Source: an uncultured Clostridia bacterium (GTDB taxonomy: Bacteria; Bacillota; Clostridia; TANB77; CAG-508). Taken from it: a stretch of 36,793 nt of DNA. The first letter of the stretch is position 1. Each line of letters begins with the position of its first letter. Both the position numbers and the translations under genes were made by a program. The stretch lies in the NCBI GenBank assembly GCA_934130975.1, contig CAKOYU010000015.1, positions 1-36,793 of the forward strand. Direction: 5' to 3'. The notes under the pieces are model-generated. The model was not told where the DNA came from, ran no database searches, and was given only the letters and a program-made list of their open reading frames with translations. Positions 22,934 to 29,583 of this stretch are shown piece after piece.

Positions 22934-23633
22934 CTTCATTTTCTTCATTTAATATTTCAGTTTTATCTTGCTCAGTAATAAACTTATATTTTACCATTTT
23001 ATCTAATACCTGAACTTGTCTTTGTTTAGCTAAATTCAAATGTTTAGTTGGACAATACGCAGAAGGAGCATTAGGAATACCAGCTAACATACTAGCCTCA
23101 TTTCTATTCATATCTTTAGGATCTTTGCCATAATAACCTTCAGACGCATCTTTTACACAATAATATCCATCTCCAAAATAACTTGTATTTAAATACAATT
23201 CTAAAATAGTATCTTTATCGCAATTTCTTTCAATTTCATATGCCATATACATTTCAGCAACTTTTCTTAGTGCAGACTTTTCTTGTGTAAAATAAATATT
23301 TTTGGCTAACTGTTGTGTAATTGTACTTCCGCCTTCTTGTAATTCCCAAGATTTTATATTTACAAAAACAGCTCTAGCTATAGCAATAGGATCAATCGGT
23401 CCATGCTTATAAAACCTTCTATCTTCTACTGCAATTACAGCATTTTTATAAAAATCTGGTAAATCTTTTAGCTCTGTATAATTTTCTTGGCTTTTTATTT
23501 GAGTAACTTTATCTGCTACACTTGTTTTTTCAAGCACATCTTTATATATTTTGTGTCCTTTATATGCTAATATTCCTCCTGCTATTGCTATTACAATTAT
23601 TAGTAGTAATATTATTCTTTTTATTAATTTCAT
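22923..23633 (-). CDS. Monofunctional peptidoglycan glycosyltransferase (GT51)
   Basis: A 236-residue membrane-anchored enzyme with one N-terminal helix (about 5-24) and a GT51 domain alone, like MtgA/SgtB. Catalytic Glu70 is in VEDRRFYKHG; GGSTITQQLAKN, the RK..EMYMA motif and KDTILELYLN follow. No transpeptidase domain is present. It polymerises lipid II into glycan strands outside the membrane. Met at 23633 is chosen over the upstream in-frame ATG (23666) because AAAGGATG lies just before it. It ends the pta-ackA-ackA-dgkA cluster but also has its own -10 box and a GTGAC direct repeat, so separate control is likely. Its stop codon is inside the right arm of the 22643-22933 element. Confidence 0.93.
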   Translation of the reverse strand: MKLIKRIILLLIIVIAIAGGILAYKGHKIYKDVLEKTSVADKVTQIKSQENYTELKDLPDFYKNAVIAVEDRRFYKHGPIDPIAIARAVFVNIKSWELQEGGSTITQQLAKNIYFTQEKSALRKVAEMYMAYEIERNCDKDTILELYLNTSYFGDGYYCVKDASEGYYGKDPKDMNRNEASMLAGIPNAPSAYCPTKHLNLAKQRQVQVLDKMVKYKFITEQDKTEILNEENEVCQ

Positions 23634-23657
23634 AATTAGTACATCCTTTTTATTTTT

Positions 23658-23689
23658 ATTATACATTTAAATTGTGACTAAAAAGTGAC
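23658..23689 (-). promoter_or_regulatory. Promoter with GTGAC-N6-GTGAC direct repeat, transglycosylase gene
   Basis: On the plus strand GTGAC occurs at 23674-23678 and 23685-23689 (period 11), overlapping the end of dgkA. Ten bases after the proximal box, reading leftwards, is TATAAT (23658-23663). Box sequence, box spacing and distance to the -10 match the site at 18142-18178. Confidence 0.6.
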
Positions 23690-24049
23690 AATTTTCGGAA
23701 TAAATATTATTGCTCCAATTATTACAGCTCCAATTGCTAAAGTCAATACTGCTCCAGCAGCAATATCTTTAGCTAATTTGGCTTGAGGATTTTTTTGAGG
23801 ACTTACAATATCTACAACAGTCTCTATGGCTGTATTAAATAATTCTGCTGATATTACCATTACAATCGTTATGATTATAATACACCATTCGATTTTACTT
23901 AATTTTAAAAATATACCTAAGGCAATGACCATCGCCATTGCCAATACATGTATTTTCATATTTCTTTCAGTTTTAAATGAAGAAATAAAGCCTTCTATTG
24001 CATATTTAAAACTATTTATAATTTTTTTATATTCTTGTTTTGGATTCAT
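23678..24049 (-). CDS. dgkA: Undecaprenol / diacylglycerol kinase, DgkA family
   Basis: A 123-residue membrane enzyme with three helices (about 33-48, 53-72 and 97-117) and the family signature ELFNTAIETVVDIV followed by AKDIAAGAV. In Gram-positive bacteria this family phosphorylates undecaprenol, restoring the lipid carrier for wall synthesis. It starts 15 bases after the second ackA stop and precedes the transglycosylase, so it links acetate metabolism genes with two envelope genes in one cluster. Its last codons overlap the GTGAC repeat of the next gene's promoter. Confidence 0.93.
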   Translation of the reverse strand: MNPKQEYKKIINSFKYAIEGFISSFKTERNMKIHVLAMAMVIALGIFLKLSKIEWCIIIITIVMVISAELFNTAIETVVDIVSPQKNPQAKLAKDIAAGAVLTLAIGAVIIGAIIFIPKIVTF

Positions 24050-24064
24050 ATTTGCTCCTTAACA

Positions 24065-25255
24065 TTATTTTACTAATCTTTCTGTTTCTTTTGCTATCAT
24101 TAATTCCTCATTTGTTGGAACTACATAAACTTTTATCTTAGAATCTGGTGTAGAGATTTCTTTTTCTTCTCCTCTCATGTTATTTGCATCAATATCAACT
24201 TTTACTCCCATAAATTCTAGTTTTTCGCAAATTCCTCTTCTTATGTTTATTTGGTTTTCTCCAACTCCACCTGTAAATACAATATAATCTACTCCATTCA
24301 TTGCAACTGCATATTTAGCAATATATGATGCAATTTCATATTTGAATTTTTCAATTGCTATTGCAGCTCTTTCGTCATCACCATAAGATGCAGCTTCTAT
24401 TTCTCTAAAATCTGGAGCTAATCCTGATATTCCTTGAACTCCTGATTTTTTATTTAATACATTTTCAACTTCTTCTGCTGTCCATCCTTCTTTTTTCATT
24501 AAGAATGTTACTACTGATGGGTCTAAATCTCCAGAACGTGTTACCATTGGAATTCCTGCAAGTGGTGTTAATCCCATACTTGTGTCAACTGATTTTCCAC
24601 CTTGAACAGCACATATACTTGATCCTTGTCCTAAATGACATGTAACTATTTTTAAGTCTTCTACATTCTTTCCAACTATTTCTGCTAATCTTTGTGATAC
24701 ATACATATGTGAAGTTCCATGGAAACCATATTTTCTAATTCCATATTTTTCATAATATTCATATGGTATTGGATAAATATATCTTTCTTTTGGCATTGTT
24801 TGATGGAATGCAGTATCAAATACTCCTACCATTGGTTTTCCTGGCATTACTTTTTGGCATGCTTCTATTCCAATAATTCCAGCTGGATTATGCAATGGTG
24901 CTAAATCAATACATTCTTTTAAAACTTTTACAACTTCATCTGTAATAACTACTGATTGATTTATTTTTTCACCACCATGAACTAATCTATGTCCAATTGC
25001 AGATATCTCATCTAAGCTATCTATTACTTTATATTCTGGATTTATTAATTGTTTTAATGTAAAATCAACTGCTTCTTCATGTGTTTTTGCTGGATGTTGT
25101 ATTTCAATTTTTTGTCCATTGACTTTATGTGTTATAAATGCTTCATCTTCTCCTATTCTTTCATATTTTCCAGAAGCTAAAACATCCTCTGTTTCCATAT
25201 TTATTAATTGATATTTTAGTGATGAACTACCACAATTTAATACTAATACTTTCAT
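24065..25255 (-). CDS. ackA: Acetate kinase, copy 2
   Basis: A 396-residue cytoplasmic kinase that converts acetyl phosphate and ADP to acetate and ATP. All family landmarks are present: LNCGSSSLKYQ, HRLVHGGE, HNPAG, VFDTAFH, KYGFHGTSH, CHLGQGSS, TRSGDLDPS and VPTNEELMIAKETE. Compared with copy 1 it has NCGSS for NSGSS at the N-terminus and FTGGVGENQ for FTAGVGEKS, and different residues around LAPDFREIEA. No active-site residue known for the family is lost. It follows copy 1 with a 15-base gap and is clearly a tandem duplicate that has diverged. Confidence 0.97.
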   Translation of the reverse strand: MKVLVLNCGSSSLKYQLINMETEDVLASGKYERIGEDEAFITHKVNGQKIEIQHPAKTHEEAVDFTLKQLINPEYKVIDSLDEISAIGHRLVHGGEKINQSVVITDEVVKVLKECIDLAPLHNPAGIIGIEACQKVMPGKPMVGVFDTAFHQTMPKERYIYPIPYEYYEKYGIRKYGFHGTSHMYVSQRLAEIVGKNVEDLKIVTCHLGQGSSICAVQGGKSVDTSMGLTPLAGIPMVTRSGDLDPSVVTFLMKKEGWTAEEVENVLNKKSGVQGISGLAPDFREIEAASYGDDERAAIAIEKFKYEIASYIAKYAVAMNGVDYIVFTGGVGENQINIRRGICEKLEFMGVKVDIDANNMRGEEKEISTPDSKIKVYVVPTNEELMIAKETERLVK

Positions 25256-25270
25256 TTTTCATTTTCCTTT

Positions 25271-26467
25271 CTAATTTCTTTTAATAACTTTTTCAGTTTC
25301 TTTTGCTATCATAAGTTCCTCGTTTGTTGGAACTACATAAACTTTTACTTTAGATTCTGGTGTAGAAATTTCTGCTTCTTCTCCTCTTGCTAAATTAGCT
25401 TTTCCTGAAATTTCAACTCCTAAATATTCTAAATATTTACAAATTTCACTTCTTGAATATGGTGATTTTTCTCCAACTCCTGCAGTAAATGTTATAATAT
25501 CTATTCCTTCCATAGCAACTGCACATTTTGCAATATATCCAGCAATAGCATAATGATAAGCATCAAGCGCCAATTTAGCTTGTTTTCCTCCTGCCAATGC
25601 TTCTGCCTCAATATCTCTAAAATCTACTGAAACCATTGACATTCCAAATACTCCAGATTCTTTATTCAAAATTGTTTCAGCTTCTTCTGCTGTCCATCCT
25701 TCTTTTTTCATTAAATATGTTACTACTGATGGATCCAAATCTCCAGAACGAGTGCCCATAGGAATTCCTCCAAGTGGTGTTAATCCCATACTTGTTTCAA
25801 CTGATTTTCCATTTTTTATCGCACATATACTTGCACCTTGCCCTAGATGGCAATTTACTATTTTTAAATCTTCAATATTTTTTCCGATTACTTCTGCAAC
25901 TCTATTTGCTACATATTGATGAGATGTACCATGAAACCCATATTTTCTTACATGATATTTTTCATAATATTCATATGGTATTGGATAAATGTATTTTTCT
26001 TTTGATATAGTTTGATGAAATGCTGTATCAAATACTGCTACCATTGGTTTATTCGGAATAACTTTCTTACAAGCTTCTATTCCTAATACTGCAGCAGGAT
26101 TATGCAATGGTGCTAATTCTTCATTATCTTTTATTCCCTGTATAACTTCATCTGTTATTAAAACTGCATCTTTAAATCTTTCTCCACCATGTACTACCCT
26201 ATGTCCTATTGCATCTAACTCATTCAAATCTTTAAAGATTCCATACACTTCACTTGTTAACCTATTCATAACAAATTGAATTGCTTTTTCATGATTTTTT
26301 GCAGGGTGTTCAAATTTATGCTTTATTCCATTTACTTTGTGTGTTAAAAATGAACCTGCTTGTCCTACTCTTTCGTAATTACCTTTTACTAGCATTTCTC
26401 CTGTATCTGTATCAATTACTTGATACTTTAAAGATGAACTGCCTGAATTTAACACTAATATCTTCAT
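25271..26467 (-). CDS. ackA: Acetate kinase, copy 1
   Basis: A 398-residue acetate kinase with LNSGSSSLKYQ, HRVVHGGERF, HNPAAVLGIE, VFDTAFH, KYGFHGTSH, CHLGQGAS, TRSGDLDPS and VPTNEELMIAKETE. It starts 15 bases after pta, the classic pta-ackA order for making ATP from acetyl-CoA. Its C-terminal part (TPESKVKVYVVPTNEELM) is nearly identical to copy 2, while central loops differ. Both copies have their own ribosome site and intact motifs, so both are probably active. Confidence 0.98.
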   Translation of the reverse strand: MKILVLNSGSSSLKYQVIDTDTGEMLVKGNYERVGQAGSFLTHKVNGIKHKFEHPAKNHEKAIQFVMNRLTSEVYGIFKDLNELDAIGHRVVHGGERFKDAVLITDEVIQGIKDNEELAPLHNPAAVLGIEACKKVIPNKPMVAVFDTAFHQTISKEKYIYPIPYEYYEKYHVRKYGFHGTSHQYVANRVAEVIGKNIEDLKIVNCHLGQGASICAIKNGKSVETSMGLTPLGGIPMGTRSGDLDPSVVTYLMKKEGWTAEEAETILNKESGVFGMSMVSVDFRDIEAEALAGGKQAKLALDAYHYAIAGYIAKCAVAMEGIDIITFTAGVGEKSPYSRSEICKYLEYLGVEISGKANLARGEEAEISTPESKVKVYVVPTNEELMIAKETEKVIKRN

Positions 26468-26482
26468 ATAATCCCTCCAGTT

Positions 26483-27481
26483 CTATTTTTGTTGAGCTTG
26501 TACCGCTGTTATTGCAACAACTCCTGCGACATCTTCACTACTGCATCCTCTTGATAAATCATTTACTGGTTTTGCAATTCCTTGGCAAAGTGGTCCATAG
26601 GCTTCTGCTTTTGCTAATCTTTGAACTAGTTTATATCCTATATTACCAGCTCCTAAGTCTGGAAATACTAATACATTTGCTTCTCCTTTTAATGGACTTC
26701 CTTTTGCTTTAAATTCTGCTACTTCTGGAACTATTGCTGCATCTAGTTGTAATTCACCATCAACCAATAAGTTTGGTTCTTTTTCTTTTACTAATTTAGT
26801 TGCTTCTATTACTTTTTCTGTTGATGCAGAGTGTGCACTTCCATAACTTGAATATGATAACATTGCGACTTTTGGTTCTTTTCCTACTAATTGTTCAAAG
26901 CTTTTGCTTGATGATATTGCTATTTCTGATAATTTTTCTGAATCTGGTTCCTCATTTAATCCGCTATCTGCAAATATAAATGTTCCATTTTCTCCATATT
27001 TACAATCTGGTACTACCATTACAAAAAATGCTGATACTAGTTTTGTTCCTTGTGCTGTTTTTAATATTTGTAATGCTGGCCTTAATGTATCTGATGTTGA
27101 ATGTGCTGCTCCTGATACAAGACCATCTGCTTCGTCTAATTTTACCATCATCATTCCATAATATACTGGTTCAAGAATTAATTGATTTGCTTGTTCTTCT
27201 GTCATTCCTTTCGCTTTTCTTAATTCATAAAGTTCCTTTGCATATCTTTCTGTTTCTTTTGACTTTGATGGATCTATAATTTCTGTTTCTCCTAAATCAA
27301 TATTTTTTTCATTTGCTAATTTTCTAACTTCTTCTTCATTTCCTATTAGTATTACTTTTGCATATCCTTCTTCCTTTATTATTTCCGCTGCTTCTAATAT
27401 TCTTACATCTGTTGCTTCTGGTAATACTATTGTTTTTATTTCTTGTTTTGCTCTTTGTTTTATTTGTTCTATGAATGACAT
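26483..27481 (-). CDS. pta: Phosphate acetyltransferase
   Basis: A 332-residue enzyme of the short Pta type, making acetyl phosphate from acetyl-CoA and phosphate. Conserved blocks are LPEATDVRILEAA, DGLVSGAAHST, FADSGLN, AMLSYSSYGSA and NVLVFPDLGAGNIGYKL. The Met at 27481 is used; a longer in-frame start at 27547 would include the ribosome site (GAAAGGAAATG) and promoter. It heads the cluster with the two acetate kinases, and a sigma-A promoter lies directly upstream. Confidence 0.97.
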   Translation of the reverse strand: MSFIEQIKQRAKQEIKTIVLPEATDVRILEAAEIIKEEGYAKVILIGNEEEVRKLANEKNIDLGETEIIDPSKSKETERYAKELYELRKAKGMTEEQANQLILEPVYYGMMMVKLDEADGLVSGAAHSTSDTLRPALQILKTAQGTKLVSAFFVMVVPDCKYGENGTFIFADSGLNEEPDSEKLSEIAISSSKSFEQLVGKEPKVAMLSYSSYGSAHSASTEKVIEATKLVKEKEPNLLVDGELQLDAAIVPEVAEFKAKGSPLKGEANVLVFPDLGAGNIGYKLVQRLAKAEAYGPLCQGIAKPVNDLSRGCSSEDVAGVVAITAVQAQQK

Positions 27482-27518
27482 TTTTCTATCATTTCCTTTC
27501 TTATTTTTTTCATTTCCT

Positions 27519-27547
27519 ACTATATCATACTCTCCCAAAAAAGACAA
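27519..27547 (-). promoter_or_regulatory. Sigma-A promoter of the pta-ackA cluster
   Basis: TTGTCT (27542-27547) and TATAGT (27519-27524) with a 17-base spacer, just after the terminator of the gerQ-like gene and 38 bases before the pta start. Confidence 0.65.
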
Positions 27548-27554
27548 TATTTTT

Positions 27555-27601
27555 TCAAAAAGAAAACTCCCTTACGTTATATCAATTCCGTAATGGGAGT
27601 T
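27555..27601 (-). terminator. Terminator after the cwlJ-gerQ pair
   Basis: AACTCCCTTACG (27565-27576) pairs with CGTAATGGGAGTT (27589-27601) with one bulged base; a T-rich tract follows on the minus strand. Confidence 0.8.
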
Positions 27602-27609
27602 CTTATTAT

Positions 27610-27987
27610 TTAAAAATTAGGCATACCTGGTGCTTGGTAATATCTATTATTATTCATCATACTTGCATTCATTGTTCCATAAAATCCAGTTGTAGAAATA
27701 GTTATAAATTTTATTGCATAAATATCACAATAAACTAAGCTATCATTTTCAAATGAACGTAGCAATATGTAACTTGCCCCTACATCTTCAAGAATACCAA
27801 TTCTATCTGTCATTGTGTTTGTTCCTATTAAAAATTCAACTCTCATCAATTTGCCTATTTGTTCTCTTAAAAATGCAGGAGTATAAATTGGATTTGTTAA
27901 TATTTCTGGTGAATTTTTATCTATATTTACATTTCTGTTCTCACCTTTAATTTCTCTTTTGTCTTGGCTTTCTTCCATATTTGCCAT
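27610..27987 (-). CDS. gerQ: Spore coat protein GerQ-like
   Basis: A 125-residue protein. After a variable polar N-terminus it has the GerQ-type core: TPAFLREQIGKLMRVEFLIG, then TDRIGILEDVGASYILLR and CDIYAIKFITIS. A Met/Asn/Tyr-rich tail (MNNNRYYQAP) is typical of coat-associated proteins. GerQ is a coat protein needed to hold the CwlJ lysin in the spore and is cross-linked by transglutaminase in Bacillus. It lies 27 bases after the cwlJ-like gene, the same pairing and order as in Bacillus. The start at 27987 follows GGAAGGTG. Identification rests on the core pattern plus the neighbour. Confidence 0.8.
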   Translation of the reverse strand: MANMEESQDKREIKGENRNVNIDKNSPEILTNPIYTPAFLREQIGKLMRVEFLIGTNTMTDRIGILEDVGASYILLRSFENDSLVYCDIYAIKFITISTTGFYGTMNASMMNNNRYYQAPGMPNF

Positions 27988-28014
27988 TATAAAACACACC
28001 TTCCTTTCCGTTTT

Positions 28015-28461
28015 TTAGGTTTGTGCATATTTAGAAGTAGGTCTATAAAAGCAATGATTTCCTAATCTTGTGTGCAAAGTTCCTGAGCCATTAATTGGAA
28101 AAGTTGAACCACAAGAAGGCCTAAATGGATTTAAATACCATAAGCATTCGCCAATTTCATTGAGAGTATTCCCAGCTAGTGCCCAATCAGCAACTTGATA
28201 ATGAATGTCTGTTGGATTCATATTATAAATTGTTTGTGGATTATATGTTCCATTTATTGTTTCTCTTACACAATCAAACTGACCTGGTTGAAAAATAATA
28301 TTTCTTATGTTTCCACCTTTAGATACCCTTGCATATTCTCCTTCTGAAGCTCTTACTCTATTCATTATAACTGTTAGTGCTGCTTTCATCCCATTGTCTC
28401 CTTCTCCGCCAGCTTCGCATTGTGCAATTCTTGCTAATAATTCTCTTTCTGAATATGCCAC
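28015..28461 (-). CDS. cwlJ: Spore cortex-lytic cell wall hydrolase CwlJ (Hydrolase_2 family)
   Basis: A 148-residue SleB/CwlJ catalytic domain without signal peptide or peptidoglycan-binding domain, as in CwlJ. Motifs: ELLARIAQCEAGGEG (catalytic Glu), ALTVIMNRV, IIFQPGQFDCV and a C-terminal WYLNPFRP..G..F. During germination it degrades the muramic-lactam cortex. The start is GTG at 28461 behind AGAGGTGAT; the upstream in-frame ATG (28491) has no ribosome site. It pairs with the gerQ-like gene, which strongly implies that the host makes spores. Confidence 0.93.
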   Translation of the reverse strand: MAYSERELLARIAQCEAGGEGDNGMKAALTVIMNRVRASEGEYARVSKGGNIRNIIFQPGQFDCVRETINGTYNPQTIYNMNPTDIHYQVADWALAGNTLNEIGECLWYLNPFRPSCGSTFPINGSGTLHTRLGNHCFYRPTSKYAQT

Positions 28462-28484
28462 TTTTATCACCTCTTGTTTAATAA

Positions 28485-28506
28485 TATGCAAAACTTTGAA
28501 AAGTGT
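28485..28506 (-). promoter_or_regulatory. Possible mother-cell (sigma-K-like) promoter of cwlJ
   Basis: On the minus strand AC (28505-28506) is followed 16 bases later by CATATTAT (CATA at 28485-28488), resembling the sigma-K pattern AC-N16/17-CATA. No sigma-A promoter is seen. The leader would be about 16 bases. The motif is short, so support is weak. Confidence 0.3.
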
Positions 28507-28529
28507 GATATTTTTTTCTTATAAACATG

Positions 28530-28563
28530 AAAAACCCTGAAGTAAGTATACTTACTTCAGGGG
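28530..28563 (-). terminator. Terminator with a perfect 28-base palindrome
   Basis: CCCTGAAGTAAGTA (28535-28548) is followed immediately by its complement (28549-28562) with no loop bases; TTTTT follows on the minus strand. It ends the 28571-28888 gene. Confidence 0.85.
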
Positions 28564-28570
28564 AATGTGT

Positions 28571-28888
28571 TTAAATTTGACTTGACAGTTCTTCTATGAA
28601 GCTTTTAACGCTATCATCTATTCCAACACTACGCATAGCTTCCAGAATCTGCTGTTTTACAGGATGCCTTTCTTCTTCTTTAGAAGTTAACGGCTTTTGC
28701 CCTGGAACTACGGACATCATTTCTCCTACCGCATTATACAAATCGTCTCCTCCTTGTATTTTATATATAACAGCAGCTTTAATAATCATCTCATATCCTG
28801 GCATTACTGGGTTTATTTTAGTTAGCCGTACTAATTCCTTAGCTTTTGTATACAACCCTAAATAATCGTTCAAATTTATTTTACACAT
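28571..28888 (-). CDS. Small protein, possibly Spo0A C-terminal-domain-like
   Basis: A 105-residue soluble protein starting at 28888 behind AGGAGGAG. The segments MPGYEMIIKAAVIYKIQGG, DDLYNAVGEMMS and a later QQILEAMRSVGIDDSVKSFI align by eye with the Spo0A DNA-binding domain landmarks (KGYxYLREAI, LYPxIAKKF, ERAIRHAIEVAW.RG). This is a weak, pattern-level match with no receiver domain, so the assignment is tentative. Codon use is more GC-rich than the neighbours, like the 1416-2096 gene, suggesting different origin. It is a single-gene unit with a palindrome (TGCGCAxTGCGCA) at its ribosome site and a perfect-palindrome terminator, next to spore genes but with separate transcription. Confidence 0.6.
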   Translation of the reverse strand: MCKINLNDYLGLYTKAKELVRLTKINPVMPGYEMIIKAAVIYKIQGGDDLYNAVGEMMSVVPGQKPLTSKEEERHPVKQQILEAMRSVGIDDSVKSFIEELSSQI

Positions 28889-28901
28889 ATTTCTCCTCCT
28901 C

Positions 28902-28914
28902 TGCGCACTGCGCA
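28902..28914. promoter_or_regulatory. Tandem TGCGCA palindromes before the 28571-28888 gene
   Basis: TGCGCA, itself a palindrome, occurs twice with one base between (28902-28907 and 28909-28914), immediately upstream of the AGGAGGAG ribosome site. The site is GC-rich in very AT-rich surroundings, so it may be an operator; no regulator is assigned. Confidence 0.35.
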
Positions 28915-28998
28915 ATGCAAATAAATTAAAATGTTATATCTATACAATAATAGCACATTTTCCAATATATGTCAACTATTTTTATGTATTATGTTGCC

Positions 28999-29469
28999 TT
29001 AAAAGAAAATCATATATGTTAACAATAATAGCACTCCTGCTTTTTTCATATCTTCCGTCATAAATACATCTGATGTAGTTTCTTCTGTTTTTTCATCTAC
29101 AATATTTACTTCATATTGCTTTACATCCTGCATTTTAAAATATGTTTCAAAGCTCTTGACTTCATTAACTCTTAAATTTCCTATCTCTTCATATTCTGTT
29201 GCAAGTAAATTTCCATTATCAGAATATAAATCTATCTTTAAATACTTTCCGCTCATATCACTATCTTCTTTATTAGCAATAGTACCTTTTATTCTTCCAT
29301 TTACTTTTGTCGCTTCTGCATTCTTTATTGTAACTTGACTTGGAATTTCATTTTTTATTTTTAAATTTTTATATGTAGAATTGACTCCATAATATATTAA
29401 AATATCTGATAAAATCCAAAATAATATTAGCCAAATTGCATATTTTGCAAATGTTTTTAACCTACTCAT
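28999..29469 (-). CDS. Membrane-anchored FxLYD-like domain protein
   Basis: A 156-residue protein with an N-terminal helix (about 9-28) and an extracytoplasmic beta-domain. NGRIKGTIANKEDS, KYLKIDLYSDNGNLLATEY and VNEVKSFETYFK follow the FxLYD pattern (a non-trivial inter-strand fold in secreted lipoproteins and membrane proteins). A second hydrophobic stretch ends the protein (GVLLLLTYMIFF). The start at 29469 follows GGAGG and a strong promoter lies upstream. Function is unknown; such domains are usually extracellular structural or binding modules. Confidence 0.7.
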   Translation of the reverse strand: MSRLKTFAKYAIWLILFWILSDILIYYGVNSTYKNLKIKNEIPSQVTIKNAEATKVNGRIKGTIANKEDSDMSGKYLKIDLYSDNGNLLATEYEEIGNLRVNEVKSFETYFKMQDVKQYEVNIVDEKTEETTSDVFMTEDMKKAGVLLLLTYMIFF

Positions 29470-29499
29470 AAAAACCTCCATCTCTTTATTTTCTACTAT

Positions 29500-29528
29500 A
29501 TTATACAATATTTTTCCTGCATTGGCAA
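29500..29528 (-). promoter_or_regulatory. Sigma-A promoter of the FxLYD-like gene
   Basis: TTGCCA (29523-29528) and TATAAT (29500-29505) with a 17-base spacer, about 30 bases before the start codon. Confidence 0.75.
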
Positions 29529-29583
29529 GTTTTTATGTTAATGTTATATTTTTCTTTTAATACTTATCTATACTTCTTTCCCT

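Noticed and set aside
26281..27279. Long plus-strand open frames opposite pta and ackA
   Set aside because: They are antisense shadows: low-complexity Leu-rich translations without ribosome sites, opposite strongly conserved genes.
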